Source: Verrucomicrobiota bacterium
Lineage (GTDB): Bacteria; Verrucomicrobiota; Verrucomicrobiia; Verrucomicrobiales; Akkermansiaceae
Direction of reading: 5' to 3'
Assembly (NCBI GenBank): GCA_017301995.1
Contig: JAFLEH010000001.1
Span: 414,135-478,134 of the forward strand
Length of the DNA stretch: 64,000 bases
The notes under the pieces were generated by a model. It was not told where the DNA came from, ran no database searches, and was given only the letters and a program-made list of their open reading frames with translations. The translations under genes were made by a program, and so were the position numbers. Shown here one piece after another: positions 1 through 7,236 of this stretch (position 1 is its first letter; each line of letters opens with the position of its first letter).

Positions 1-2
1 AT

Positions 3-806
3 TTGTATGGGTTCGTAAGGAACGATGGGGTGGATGGGGCTGACTTTCTGGGGTTGGCGGAGGATCTGGAATGGGCAAACAAACGACTTAAGGGCGGAAA
101 AGAGTGTGGTTGTTATAAAATTAACGCCAGTTTTGGCAAGTATAACCCACAGGTTAATAACATTGATGTGATAAATTCAAATGGTCATAAAATTCCGACC
201 GTTGATTTTGGACTCAATGTTGATCTCAGTCTAAGCGCCGAAAAACTAACTAGTAAGCCGGGTTGTGCATGTCTTTGCAACAGGGTCAAAGTAGTCCAGG
301 TGGTCACATCCGGCGAGGATAGGATGTTGGCGCGACTGCGTAAGAGATCAATAGATCAAGGATGGCATTTAGATCATATCGACCAAAAGTATCCTTTTCC
401 GTTCGTTTCTGATAGCCCATATGGGAGTGCATCAGGCTTGAACGGCGGGGTCAAGGACCTGCCCGCCATCAGAGGGCGCGAGAATTTTACATTTTTGGCA
501 TATACATGCTTGGTTTGCGCCGACAGTCCAGAGAGGCGGACAATCCTCGGCTGTGTGGGTTGGGGGTTTGAAGCATGGAGAAACACCAAAGACGAGCCCC
601 GAAGACCGGGTGATATGGATATTCATCCATTACAACCATACATTGCATGTGGCACCGATGGAATGACATCTGTGTTTGGTGTAGAATCGGGGAAAAAACT
701 CGACACGGTCCAACAATTGGTTGACAAGGCGGCCTTGGCTTGGGACAGCAGGATGCACACGAATAAGGAGAAGCCGCAGAAATATGATCCGCAGTTAAGC
801 CAATGA
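3..806 (+). CDS. RHS-repeat protein, C-terminal end with variable tip domain (5' partial)
   Basis: The reading frame is open at the left window edge, so this is only the 3' end of a larger gene. The first 17 or so residues (YGFVRNDGVDGADFLGLAE) match the RHS-associated core boundary, usually written LYGYVxNNPxxxxDPLGL. In RHS proteins everything after this boundary is the variable C-terminal tip, often a toxin released from the RHS shell. The tip here is about 245 residues. It has Cys pairs (CGC, CACLC, CLVC), a WHLDHID segment and a CVGWGFE segment, and I cannot assign it to a known toxin fold. It overlaps the next gene by 4 nt (ATGA), which fits an effector/immunity pair. That it is an RHS end is well supported; toxicity is inference. 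Confidence 0.75.
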   Translation: MYGFVRNDGVDGADFLGLAEDLEWANKRLKGGKECGCYKINASFGKYNPQVNNIDVINSNGHKIPTVDFGLNVDLSLSAEKLTSKPGCACLCNRVKVVQVVTSGEDRMLARLRKRSIDQGWHLDHIDQKYPFPFVSDSPYGSASGLNGGVKDLPAIRGRENFTFLAYTCLVCADSPERRTILGCVGWGFEAWRNTKDEPRRPGDMDIHPLQPYIACGTDGMTSVFGVESGKKLDTVQQLVDKAALAWDSRMHTNKEKPQKYDPQLSQ

Positions 807-1279
807 GAGCCACGATATTCGCAGTTAGATCAATCGTCGTAATTGTGGTTGGTCTTTGTTTCCTGGTGGGTGGATATATCCTCGGTGTCCACGGTCGCAA
901 AGATAACATTGGGCGACCTTTGATTAACAACGCCGAGGCAATATACAGAAAGGGAGAGCATCTTGAGGAATCCGAGGAGCGGCTCGCGAGAAACTCAGGG
1001 TTTTGGGCTACGAATGACGGTGTTTGCGGTGTTGATCTAGACTATCGGATAATATCTTTTTCAAAATCCGGGTATAAGGGAGGTTGGGAAGAATTGAATG
1101 GAAACAAATATCTTATCGGTCAGGGCATGGACTTTATGACAAACACTGGTTTTTATTATATAGATTGTCTCGATGAATCGGAGATGATTCTCAGGAAAGA
1201 GACTTTTTCCAGCCCGGAAATCACTTGGGTCGATACTGTTACTTTCCGCAAGATTGATAAAAGTAAAAATGAACAATGA
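803..1279 (+). CDS. small membrane-anchored protein, candidate immunity partner of the RHS tip
   Basis: A 158-aa protein whose ATG overlaps the TGA of the RHS gene, so the two are probably translationally coupled. Residues about 8-28 form one hydrophobic helix after a short basic N-terminus. The remaining 130 residues are polar and should lie outside the membrane, with a Trp/Tyr-rich beta-like middle and a Lys-rich end. There is no lipobox. I do not recognise a family. A small gene directly after an RHS C-terminus is the usual place for a cognate immunity gene, and a membrane anchor would suit protection against a toxin acting in the envelope. An unrelated secreted protein is equally possible on sequence alone. 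Confidence 0.55.
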   Translation: MRATIFAVRSIVVIVVGLCFLVGGYILGVHGRKDNIGRPLINNAEAIYRKGEHLEESEERLARNSGFWATNDGVCGVDLDYRIISFSKSGYKGGWEELNGNKYLIGQGMDFMTNTGFYYIDCLDESEMILRKETFSSPEITWVDTVTFRKIDKSKNEQ

Positions 1280-1535
1280 ACCCACATTGTAAGCGGAGTC
1301 CGTGGCACCGTATGATCTTTGTGGCTCCCGCCGCGCGTAGCGGTAAATGAGGCAGCCAACCGCAAATGCCGTGCCAGTCGGGGATCAAAATGTAGTCGGA
1401 TCGGTATGGCATTTAAGTGTGCAAGGCCGAGCTTTCATCGAAGCCGATTTCCAAATTACGATCATGTCTGTTAGGGGGTAAGCGGTCAACAGAGTCCCTC
1501 TCGCATTTTTGTCATAGGAGCCAGAGCTATGGCAT
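1280..1535. other. non-coding stretch before transposon debris
   Basis: About 250 bases with no ORF I would support and lower GC than the flanking housekeeping DNA. It separates the RHS unit from two transposase fragments and contains no convincing promoter or terminator. Confidence 0.4.
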
Positions 1536-1652
1536 CTATGCGATGCGGGCCTCGGCGGTCAGCATTGCGGCGGGGCGGGTCTTGATCCACTCGGCCGGCA
1601 ACAGGGCTCCGAGCTGCTCCGGCCCCGGGTTGTGCATGAGTTTCTCAAACAC
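1536..1652 (-). pseudogene. transposase C-terminal remnant, possibly IS66-like
   Basis: Read on the minus strand, this stretch gives about 38 residues ending in TAG, with the motif EQLGALLPAEW followed by KTRP and EAR. A short tail carrying LxALLPxxW resembles the C-terminus of IS66-type transposases. No upstream part of the gene survives. The family assignment is a memory-based resemblance over a very short stretch. Confidence 0.35.
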
Positions 1653-1659
1653 CAATATT

Positions 1660-1679
1660 CAAGGTGACTGTCCCCTTTT
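1660..1679. mobile_element. possible insertion-sequence end
   Basis: The tract AAGGTGACTGTCCCCTTTT lies just upstream, in minus-strand orientation, of the transposase C-terminal remnant and shortly before a second transposase-like fragment. Its GTGACTGTCCCC core resembles ends of some insertion elements. No matching inverted copy was found nearby, so this is tentative. Confidence 0.2.
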
Positions 1680-1871
1680 CATTACGGGATCGGTGTGGAA
1701 AACTTTTGGTGGTTTTTTCGAGTGGCTTGGGTCCACGTGGCCATCAGGGGGCGCTTGGGGACGCCGGGAAACGGCAGGGCTGAAACCTTCCGATCCGTCT
1801 AACGGCCCGAAATAAAGCCGCCGGAACGCCAATAATCGTTGCCTTCCAGTTCTGTTAGGCAGCAAAATTTC

Positions 1872-2178
1872 ATGTCCAGGCACCAACAACTCCATACCGA
1901 GTTCGCCAGCGTCCTTTTCGCCGACATTGTGGCGCTCCATCCCCTGTCCGACCGGCAATACGACTGCGCCGGAATCTCCGACATCCACTTTTGCCAACTC
2001 GGAGTGCTCCGCGCGCTGAGCAGTTCGACCACCGGCCAGGAATTCCTCCAGTACCACGCCGACCAGAATGTCGCCGCCATCGACCCGAGCCATTTCTTCA
2101 AGGCCCTGCAAAGTCCGCGAAGGCTCGCCAACATCCGGATGGAGGTCCGGCCGCATCCCGTTTTGGCTTGTAATCGTC
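1872..2178 (+). pseudogene. transposase N-terminal fragment (IS4-like)
   Basis: From an internal ATG the frame encodes about 100 residues containing DRQY, DIHFCQLGVLRAL and FFKALQSPRRLA. This looks like the N-terminal helical domain of IS4-type DDE transposases: a short conserved start, a segment about genetic redundancy of the target, then an FxxALxSxRR motif. The catalytic DDE domain is absent, and by about 2180 the frame loses all resemblance and runs into the next gene out of frame. It is a truncated remnant, consistent with the other transposase debris just upstream. The exact IS family is uncertain. Confidence 0.4.
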
Positions 2179-2209
2179 GGCCGGGCGGCAATCGTAACGG
2201 GCACCTGCC

Positions 2210-3559
2210 ATGCACCCGATCCGCACCGTCATTTCATGGAAATATCCGCCCTTCCGAGTTCCGCATTTGGGGCTTTGCCTGCTGTTGGCGGTCCTGCCGG
2301 GGTGCCGTCGTGCGGAGAATCCCGGAAAACCATCGGCGGCGGCGTTTTACGAATCCGGCATCGAGACACCGGCCGATCTGCCGGCGGACGGCATTTTCCC
2401 GAACGGACGCAAGCTCGCGTTCATGGGATATTCCGGCGATCCCGCCCGTGATCTGGCCAACGGATTCACCGTGGCGGGTCCGGTCTATGGCGACCAGACG
2501 CCCTATCTCGAAAAGTGCTTTGCCAACGGCTGGCCGGTGGTGGCCCACATCGGGCCGAAGATCACCTTCAAGGACGGCGACCCCAACAAATACAAACCCG
2601 ATCCCCCGGCGCTCCGCGAGGAGGTGAAACGGCAGGTGGCCGCGCTTGCCGCGCGTCGGCAGATCATCTGGTGGGCGATCCACCCGGAGGAACTGCGGCC
2701 GTGGCGCAAGGACGAGATGCTCTATCTGGAAACCGTGTCCGCCGCCATCCGCGAGGCGGACCCGTTGGATCGGCCGGTCTATCTCTACAATCCCAACAAC
2801 CGCGACGCGGGATCGCTCACGCCCATCGCCAAGCTGGTGGATGTGGTTGGAAAAGGATGTTATGTGAATCTATCCGGAAAAAAGCGCGACCGCGCCTGGG
2901 TCAGATGGAGCATCGAGCAGGAGCGCGGCGCGATCGCGGCGGCGGGTTCCCGCAAGGGCTCGGTCGCACTGCTGCTTCCGGAACTGTGCAAGGATCCGGA
3001 GCCGGGCGAGGAACGGGAAATCCGCGCGTGGGTGCGGCATGATATCTATCTGGGCATGGCCTCGGGCGCCCAAGGCGTGAACATCTGGTCGCTCTTCAAG
3101 CGCGCCGAGGTGCGCAAAACATGGCAGCTTTGGTACGACGCCTACACCGAATGCGCGAAGGAACTCAACGGCGACCGCGCGCTGGCCCAGGTGTTCCTTT
3201 TCGGAAAGCCGTCCAAGGATTTCAAAGTCGCACCCGTTTCCGGCGCCGATCCGGGATCGGCCATCCGGCTGGGTGGCGCCATGGAACCGGAAACCTCCAG
3301 CGCCGCGGAAAGCAAGGAGCGCACCGTCGCCACGCCATCGTGGACGGCGGTGGAAATCGCCTATCAGAACAGCCGCTATGTGTTCGTGATCAACTCCGCC
3401 AACGGTCCGGCGGCGTTCGATCTAACCGGATGGCCGCCCGGCTCATCGGCGGTGTCCGCGTTCGATGGAAAACCGCAGACGCTCCCGCCGCAGGGCGCGC
3501 TGCGCATCGATCTCCCGCCCTACGGCGTGGCGGCGTTGCGCTTCGCGGCTGACAATTGA
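2210..3559 (+). CDS. lipoprotein with putative TIM-barrel-like domain
   Basis: A 449-aa protein with an N-terminal lipoprotein signal (LLAVLPGC, Cys near residue 31), so it is probably attached to a membrane outside the cytoplasm. The body contains segments such as VVAHIGPK, IIWWAIHPEELRPW, PVYLYNPNNRD and MASGAQGVNIWSLF. These look like strand ends of a glycoside hydrolase-type barrel in which Glu and Asp follow beta strands. The last 80 residues look like a beta-sandwich cap (YVFVINSANGP, then GVAALRFA). No specific glycosidase family was recognised. It has its own transcription direction relative to the convergent kinase gene, with about 20 bp between the stops. Confidence 0.6.
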   Translation: MHPIRTVISWKYPPFRVPHLGLCLLLAVLPGCRRAENPGKPSAAAFYESGIETPADLPADGIFPNGRKLAFMGYSGDPARDLANGFTVAGPVYGDQTPYLEKCFANGWPVVAHIGPKITFKDGDPNKYKPDPPALREEVKRQVAALAARRQIIWWAIHPEELRPWRKDEMLYLETVSAAIREADPLDRPVYLYNPNNRDAGSLTPIAKLVDVVGKGCYVNLSGKKRDRAWVRWSIEQERGAIAAAGSRKGSVALLLPELCKDPEPGEEREIRAWVRHDIYLGMASGAQGVNIWSLFKRAEVRKTWQLWYDAYTECAKELNGDRALAQVFLFGKPSKDFKVAPVSGADPGSAIRLGGAMEPETSSAAESKERTVATPSWTAVEIAYQNSRYVFVINSANGPAAFDLTGWPPGSSAVSAFDGKPQTLPPQGALRIDLPPYGVAALRFAADN

Positions 3560-3578
3560 TGGAAAGGGCGGCCCGGAG

Positions 3579-4778
3579 TCACCCGCGCCTCAGCTCGGAT
3601 CCCTTGAAGCGGATGATCATCCGATAGACCTTCTTGGTGCGGCAGGAGATCGCTCCGGTGGCGGGATCGAAGCGCTCGGGAATCTCGATCCGGTGGATGT
3701 CCACCACCGCGTGATAGCCGCGTTCCGAAAACACGTCGATGAGCATCGCCACCGCCCCCGGCTCCCGCAACAGCGGGTCCTCCGAATTGATGTTGGCATG
3801 GCCGGAAATCGCGTGACAGCGGATGATCGGCATCATTTTCTGGTCGATGAACTCAACCACGCTCCCGAACAGATCCGGCTGGGTGAACTCGTAACCGTCG
3901 AGGCGTTTCACCAGTTCCTGGCGGGCGTGGACGATGATTTCGCTGGCCACCGGGAGGGTCCGGAGGCGCTCGTAAGTGCGCGGATCCAGCTCCAGGCTGC
4001 TTTGGTAATCCAACTCCCGCAGGATGTTCTGCTCCACCTCCGCCAACGGCCCCTGGGCGTTGATCAGATGATAGTGAAACACGTTTTTCAGCGACAACAG
4101 CGCTCCCCAGGTCTGCTCCTTGAACACCCGGTAACGGCGATTCGCCAGCGCTTCGTCGAAGTCGGTTGCGCGTTCTTCCCACAATTCCCCCTCGCCCGTC
4201 CGCCTAACCTCGTCGTTGTGCGCCGTGACTTCGCGGCCGCGTTTCAGTTGGCGCGCGATGCTTTCCTTTTCATCCACGAACAGCACCAGAATCTGCACCA
4301 CCGGCTTGCGGAAATGGACCGCCATCGGAGTGCCATGGTGCGCCCGCCACTGCTGATTGAGCTTTTCGTACAGCAGCTTGATGCACTCCACCTGCACCTT
4401 GGTGCGCGGGAAACCGTCCAGAATCACGCCGTCGCGGTGCTCGGGTTTCAGCAACTCGGCTAACAAGGCCGCGACCGCCTCGCGGTCGCCGATCATTCCG
4501 CCCGCATCCTTCACCCTGCGCATCTCCGGCGTGTCCAGCAGGGCGCTCATCACCACCGGCTCGCTGGTGAGCCCGCGGGTGCGCGCGATGAACGCGGTGT
4601 TGGTCCCCTTCCCCGCTCCCGGCGCGCCACCCAGCAGAATGATCTCCTTGGGAAACCGCAGGTTCTCCTCGCCATGGTGATCGGCGAGGTTCTGCCAGAT
4701 GGCATCGAAAATCATCATCGCGTCCTTGATTTCCAAATCAGGCTTGGCGGCGGAGGCTGGTGGCGGTGTCAAATTCAT
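3579..4778 (-). CDS. adenylate kinase-like nucleoside monophosphate kinase with C-terminal extension
   Basis: About 399 aa from the internal ATG (MNLTPPPAS); 13 further codons lie upstream in frame. A P-loop GGAPGAGKGT near residue 50 and the NMP-binding motif ILDGFPRT near residue 125 place it in the adenylate kinase superfamily. A LID-like segment (FVDEKESIARQLKRGRE) follows. Ordinary adenylate kinase is about 215 aa. Here a 35-residue helical leader and roughly 170 extra C-terminal residues are added, and the extension has no motif I recognise. It probably phosphorylates a nucleoside monophosphate, but the substrate is not clear, so adk is not assigned. It is convergent with the lipoprotein gene. 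Confidence 0.65.
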   Translation of the reverse strand: MNLTPPPASAAKPDLEIKDAMMIFDAIWQNLADHHGEENLRFPKEIILLGGAPGAGKGTNTAFIARTRGLTSEPVVMSALLDTPEMRRVKDAGGMIGDREAVAALLAELLKPEHRDGVILDGFPRTKVQVECIKLLYEKLNQQWRAHHGTPMAVHFRKPVVQILVLFVDEKESIARQLKRGREVTAHNDEVRRTGEGELWEERATDFDEALANRRYRVFKEQTWGALLSLKNVFHYHLINAQGPLAEVEQNILRELDYQSSLELDPRTYERLRTLPVASEIIVHARQELVKRLDGYEFTQPDLFGSVVEFIDQKMMPIIRCHAISGHANINSEDPLLREPGAVAMLIDVFSERGYHAVVDIHRIEIPERFDPATGAISCRTKKVYRMIIRFKGSELRRG

Positions 4779-5004
4779 CGGCGGCCCCCAGCATGCGCGA
4801 TCCGGCCCCTTGGTCAAGCAAACTCGGTTACCGCAACGCCCGCCTGCCGGCAGCGGAATCGAAGTTCAAAGCCGGAGTCCCATGCGTCCATCAATCCGAT
4901 TATCCCGCGGATTCCGGTTGCCTAACGCCCACCCTTCCGGCATGATCGCCCCGTGATCGCCGATTGATTGAAACCGGCGCCACGCGACAACCCTTCGAAC
5001 CGCC

Positions 5005-5322
5005 ATGAATGCCGGAATCAATGCCACCCCGCGCGGAATCAATCATGTTAGATCCGTTTTTCGGGTTCCTTTGTTGGCCTTCTCCCTGCTTTCCGGGGCC
5101 GCCCCCGGCCAGAGCGAACCCGCCCGCGCGCCAGCGGCTATTCCCGTGTTCCGCTCCGGGGTAATCCGGGTTTGGGGAGAGAACCACACCAACCCCGACC
5201 CCAAAGACAATTGGGGTCGGGACCCACAGGTCCAATCGGCGCCGGAGACCTCGGCGGACCTCGCCTTTGGCGGATCGGAGTGCATATCGCTGCCGGAAGG
5301 ACCCGGGCTTGATCCCGCCTGA
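5005..5322 (+). CDS. doubtful small secreted ORF or remnant
   Basis: A 105-aa frame beginning MNAGINATPRG, with a hydrophobic segment (VPLLAFSLLSGAAPGQ) that could be a signal peptide. It then has VIRVWGEN and DLAFGGSEC, which faintly recall one blade of an RCC1-type repeat (VxxWGxN...AAGG). A strong perfect hairpin lies in the middle of the frame, and the protein stops after what would be less than one repeat. It is either a truncated RCC1-like gene or a non-coding leader before panC. Confidence 0.25.
   Translation: MNAGINATPRGINHVRSVFRVPLLAFSLLSGAAPGQSEPARAPAAIPVFRSGVIRVWGENHTNPDPKDNWGRDPQVQSAPETSADLAFGGSECISLPEGPGLDPA
5194..5221. terminator. perfect 11-bp stem-loop upstream of panC
   Basis: CCCGACCCCAA (5194-5204) pairs perfectly with TTGGGGTCGGG (5211-5221) around a 6-base loop. 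No T-run follows on either side, so a classical intrinsic terminator is not proven. It could be an RNA structure in the panC leader, an attenuator, or a mobile-element trace. Confidence 0.45.
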
Positions 5323-5342
5323 ATCCCTGCCACAGTCGGCGC

Positions 5343-6197
5343 GTGAAGACCGTTGTCACTCCCGCCGAATTCCGTCAGTTGTCAGCCGCGGCGCCCGGGC
5401 CGCGCGTTTTGGTGCCCACGATGGGCGCGCTTCATGCCGGCCATCTGGCGCTGGTCTCCAAGGCTCGCGAAATTGCGGGACCGGATGGAGCGGTGATGGT
5501 TTCCATTTTCGTCAACCCGATCCAGTTCGACCGCCAGTCCGATCTCGCGGCCTATCCGAAGCCGCTGGAGGCGGACCTCGCCGCCTGCCGCGACGCCGGG
5601 GTGGATATCGCGTTCGTTCCCGAGCCGGCAATGATGTACCACGCCGACCGCTCGGTCACGGTCACCGAATCGTCGCTTTCCAAAACCCTGTGCGGAGCCA
5701 CGCGGCCGGGGCATTTCGACGGAGTCTGCACGGTGGTGCTCAAACTGTTTCTGCTGGGCGGCTGCTCCCACGCGGTCTTCGGGGAAAAGGATTTCCAACA
5801 ACTCGCCATCATCCGCCGGATGGTTAGGGACCTGGATGTGCCGGTGGAGATCATCCCCCACCCCACCCTGCGCGAAAGCGACGGCCTGGCGTTGTCGTCG
5901 CGCAACGTCCGGCTCGATCCGGCACAACGCGCGGACGCCCCGCGCCTGCGCCGCGCCCTCGTCGCGGCGCGCGAGGCATTCCGCAACGGAGAACGCGTAT
6001 CGGAGGCGCTCATCGGCATCGCAGGGCGCGAAATCGAGGCATCGCCCCTCACCCGGATCGACTACCTTTCGCTGGTGGACGCAGAATCCCTGCAACCCGT
6101 TGACCGGGTGGACGCAAGCGCGGCTTTGGCCACGGCGGTGTTTTACGGTGACGTCCGGCTGATCGACCACATCGGTCTCAACCCGGCCGGTGCCTGA
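5343..6197 (+). CDS. panC: pantothenate synthetase (pantoate-beta-alanine ligase)
   Basis: A 284-aa protein of normal family length. It joins D-pantoate and beta-alanine using ATP to make pantothenate, the vitamin B5 precursor of CoA, in the cytoplasm. Diagnostic motifs are PTMGALHAGH near residue 28 (nucleotidyltransferase HxGH), SIFVNPIQF, GHFDGVCTVVLKLF, FGEKDFQQL (KxxQ) and SSRN near residue 190. The start is GTG at 5343, chosen because the frame is closed just upstream and the first residues align with the family start. No other pantothenate gene is adjacent, so it appears to stand alone. Confidence 0.95.
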   Translation: MKTVVTPAEFRQLSAAAPGPRVLVPTMGALHAGHLALVSKAREIAGPDGAVMVSIFVNPIQFDRQSDLAAYPKPLEADLAACRDAGVDIAFVPEPAMMYHADRSVTVTESSLSKTLCGATRPGHFDGVCTVVLKLFLLGGCSHAVFGEKDFQQLAIIRRMVRDLDVPVEIIPHPTLRESDGLALSSRNVRLDPAQRADAPRLRRALVAAREAFRNGERVSEALIGIAGREIEASPLTRIDYLSLVDAESLQPVDRVDASAALATAVFYGDVRLIDHIGLNPAGA

Positions 6198-6218
6198 GAA
6201 CCAAAAGCGGGCACCGAA

Positions 6219-6695
6219 TCAGCTCACCTTGAGCAAGGACGGCTCCCTCGAAACCACCTGGGCTTCGTCGAAGCGGATCGGCGGACGTTCTGCGCGCTGT
6301 TCCAGCCAATATTCGGCCTCTTCGCGGTTTTGGAAAATCTTCACACGATCGGCGCTCCGGGACCAGTAACCCAGCATCCGCACTACCCCGTAGGCAGCCG
6401 AATCCCGGACCACAAACGCCAGCCACCCGCGCGACCGATGCTCCTCCTGGCGCATCATCAGCGCCAACCTCAACACATCGTTCGAACTCAGTGAAAGCTC
6501 GGCCTGACTGAAATCCACCAGCCCGCTGAACTCCGGGGACCAAGCAGGATCGTCGGAAACCGTGGCCACCATGGACTTCATTTCGTCCAGTCCGATCTTG
6601 CCGAGGTACTCCTCAAGCCATACCCGGCGCACCGGATCGATTCGGTAACGGCCAACGCCAATCGTGGTTGAAATGTCAGTAGTCGGGAAACTCAT
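6219..6695 (-). CDS. conserved-looking hypothetical protein, STAS/SpoIIAA-like fold possible
   Basis: A 158-aa soluble protein with no signal peptide or membrane segment. The pattern is an early strand (VGRYRI), a helix, DFSQAELSLSS, a long helix, then strand-helix alternation ending in FQNREEAEYWLEQR. This resembles SpoIIAA-like/STAS proteins, in which a C-terminal helix with AxxWL follows a loop with Asp. The match is to overall layout only. It is convergent with panC (22 bp between stops) and divergent from nuoM across a long AT-richer spacer. Confidence 0.5.
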   Translation of the reverse strand: MSFPTTDISTTIGVGRYRIDPVRRVWLEEYLGKIGLDEMKSMVATVSDDPAWSPEFSGLVDFSQAELSLSSNDVLRLALMMRQEEHRSRGWLAFVVRDSAAYGVVRMLGYWSRSADRVKIFQNREEAEYWLEQRAERPPIRFDEAQVVSREPSLLKVS

Positions 6696-6797
6696 TGTTC
6701 TGAAAAATCGGACAATCGTGAATCAAATTCGTTCAAAAATTTATGCCCAGTCAGGTGAAATTTTGATAGAATTTTTCGAAATATGACCGACTCGAAA

Positions 6798-6815
6798 ATT
6801 TCGGAAATCCGAAAT
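6798..6815. promoter_or_regulatory. inverted repeat ATTTCGG-N4-CCGAAAT
   Basis: Perfect 7-bp arms with a 4-bp spacer in the divergent intergenic region. It could be an operator or a hairpin. It also overlaps two GAAATnC-type heptamers like those found in other gaps of this window. Confidence 0.3.
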
Positions 6816-6916
6816 ACAATGGTCTTTTTGTCCGCCAATGCTCAATTCTTCGGAGAGAACTGCGCCCGGATTCTTATCAGGTTGCGGATTTCAATGGTTT
6901 GCAAAATTTTTTACAT

Positions 6917-6931
6917 TCCGAATGCTTCGGA
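6917..6931. promoter_or_regulatory. inverted repeat TCCGAA-TGC-TTCGGA
   Basis: Perfect 6-bp arms with a 3-bp spacer, about 100 bp after the previous inverted repeat and sharing the CCGAA core. It is a candidate operator pair or small stem-loop upstream of nuoM. Confidence 0.3.
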
Positions 6932-7236
6932 TTTGCGGAATCAAGCCATCGCCAAGCGCGGTCAGCGTCCGATCCGCGCGATGGCCTGATCGGCTGGCGT
7001 GCCGGACGCCCGCGCGACGCCGGGACACCCACTCCGGAACCGGACAAGGAAAACTCGTGGAACTTGCCCGCACTCCGCACCGGAATTGTCCGGCCGAGCC
7101 GCCCCAAATGAGTCGCCCAAGAAGAAAACCTCCCGGATTTTCGGTTTTTGGACTTTGCGATGGGCTTGCGGGCCGCTATTTCTGGGCGGCCCGCCGGGGC
7201 ATGGTGATCGCACCCGGGGGCAACCCACGCACGCTT

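Larger units (their letters stand above)
4779..5342. other. intergenic region upstream of panC with hairpin and a doubtful small ORF
   Basis: A 564-bp gap between the kinase start and panC. It holds a doubtful 105-codon ORF (5005-5322) and a perfect long stem-loop (5194-5221) inside that ORF. The first 220 bp contain no feature I can support. Confidence 0.5.
6696..7236. other. AT-richer divergent spacer upstream of nuoM
   Basis: A 541-bp region, clearly AT-richer than its surroundings in the first 250 bp, between the divergent 6695 gene and nuoM. It contains two short perfect inverted repeats (6798-6815 and 6917-6931). An open frame runs through it into nuoM, but its composition and lack of protein-like content argue against coding. 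It probably holds the promoters of both flanking genes. Confidence 0.5.

Noticed and set aside
1417..1815. 132-aa plus-strand gene
   Set aside because: It lies over transposase debris read on the other strand and resembles no protein.
5382..6170. Long minus-strand ORF opposite panC
   Set aside because: An antisense shadow of a GC-rich gene; panC is certain on the plus strand.
6838..7236. N-terminal extension of nuoM
   Set aside because: The frame is open but the composition is AT-rich and not protein-like, and the NuoM family starts near 7237.
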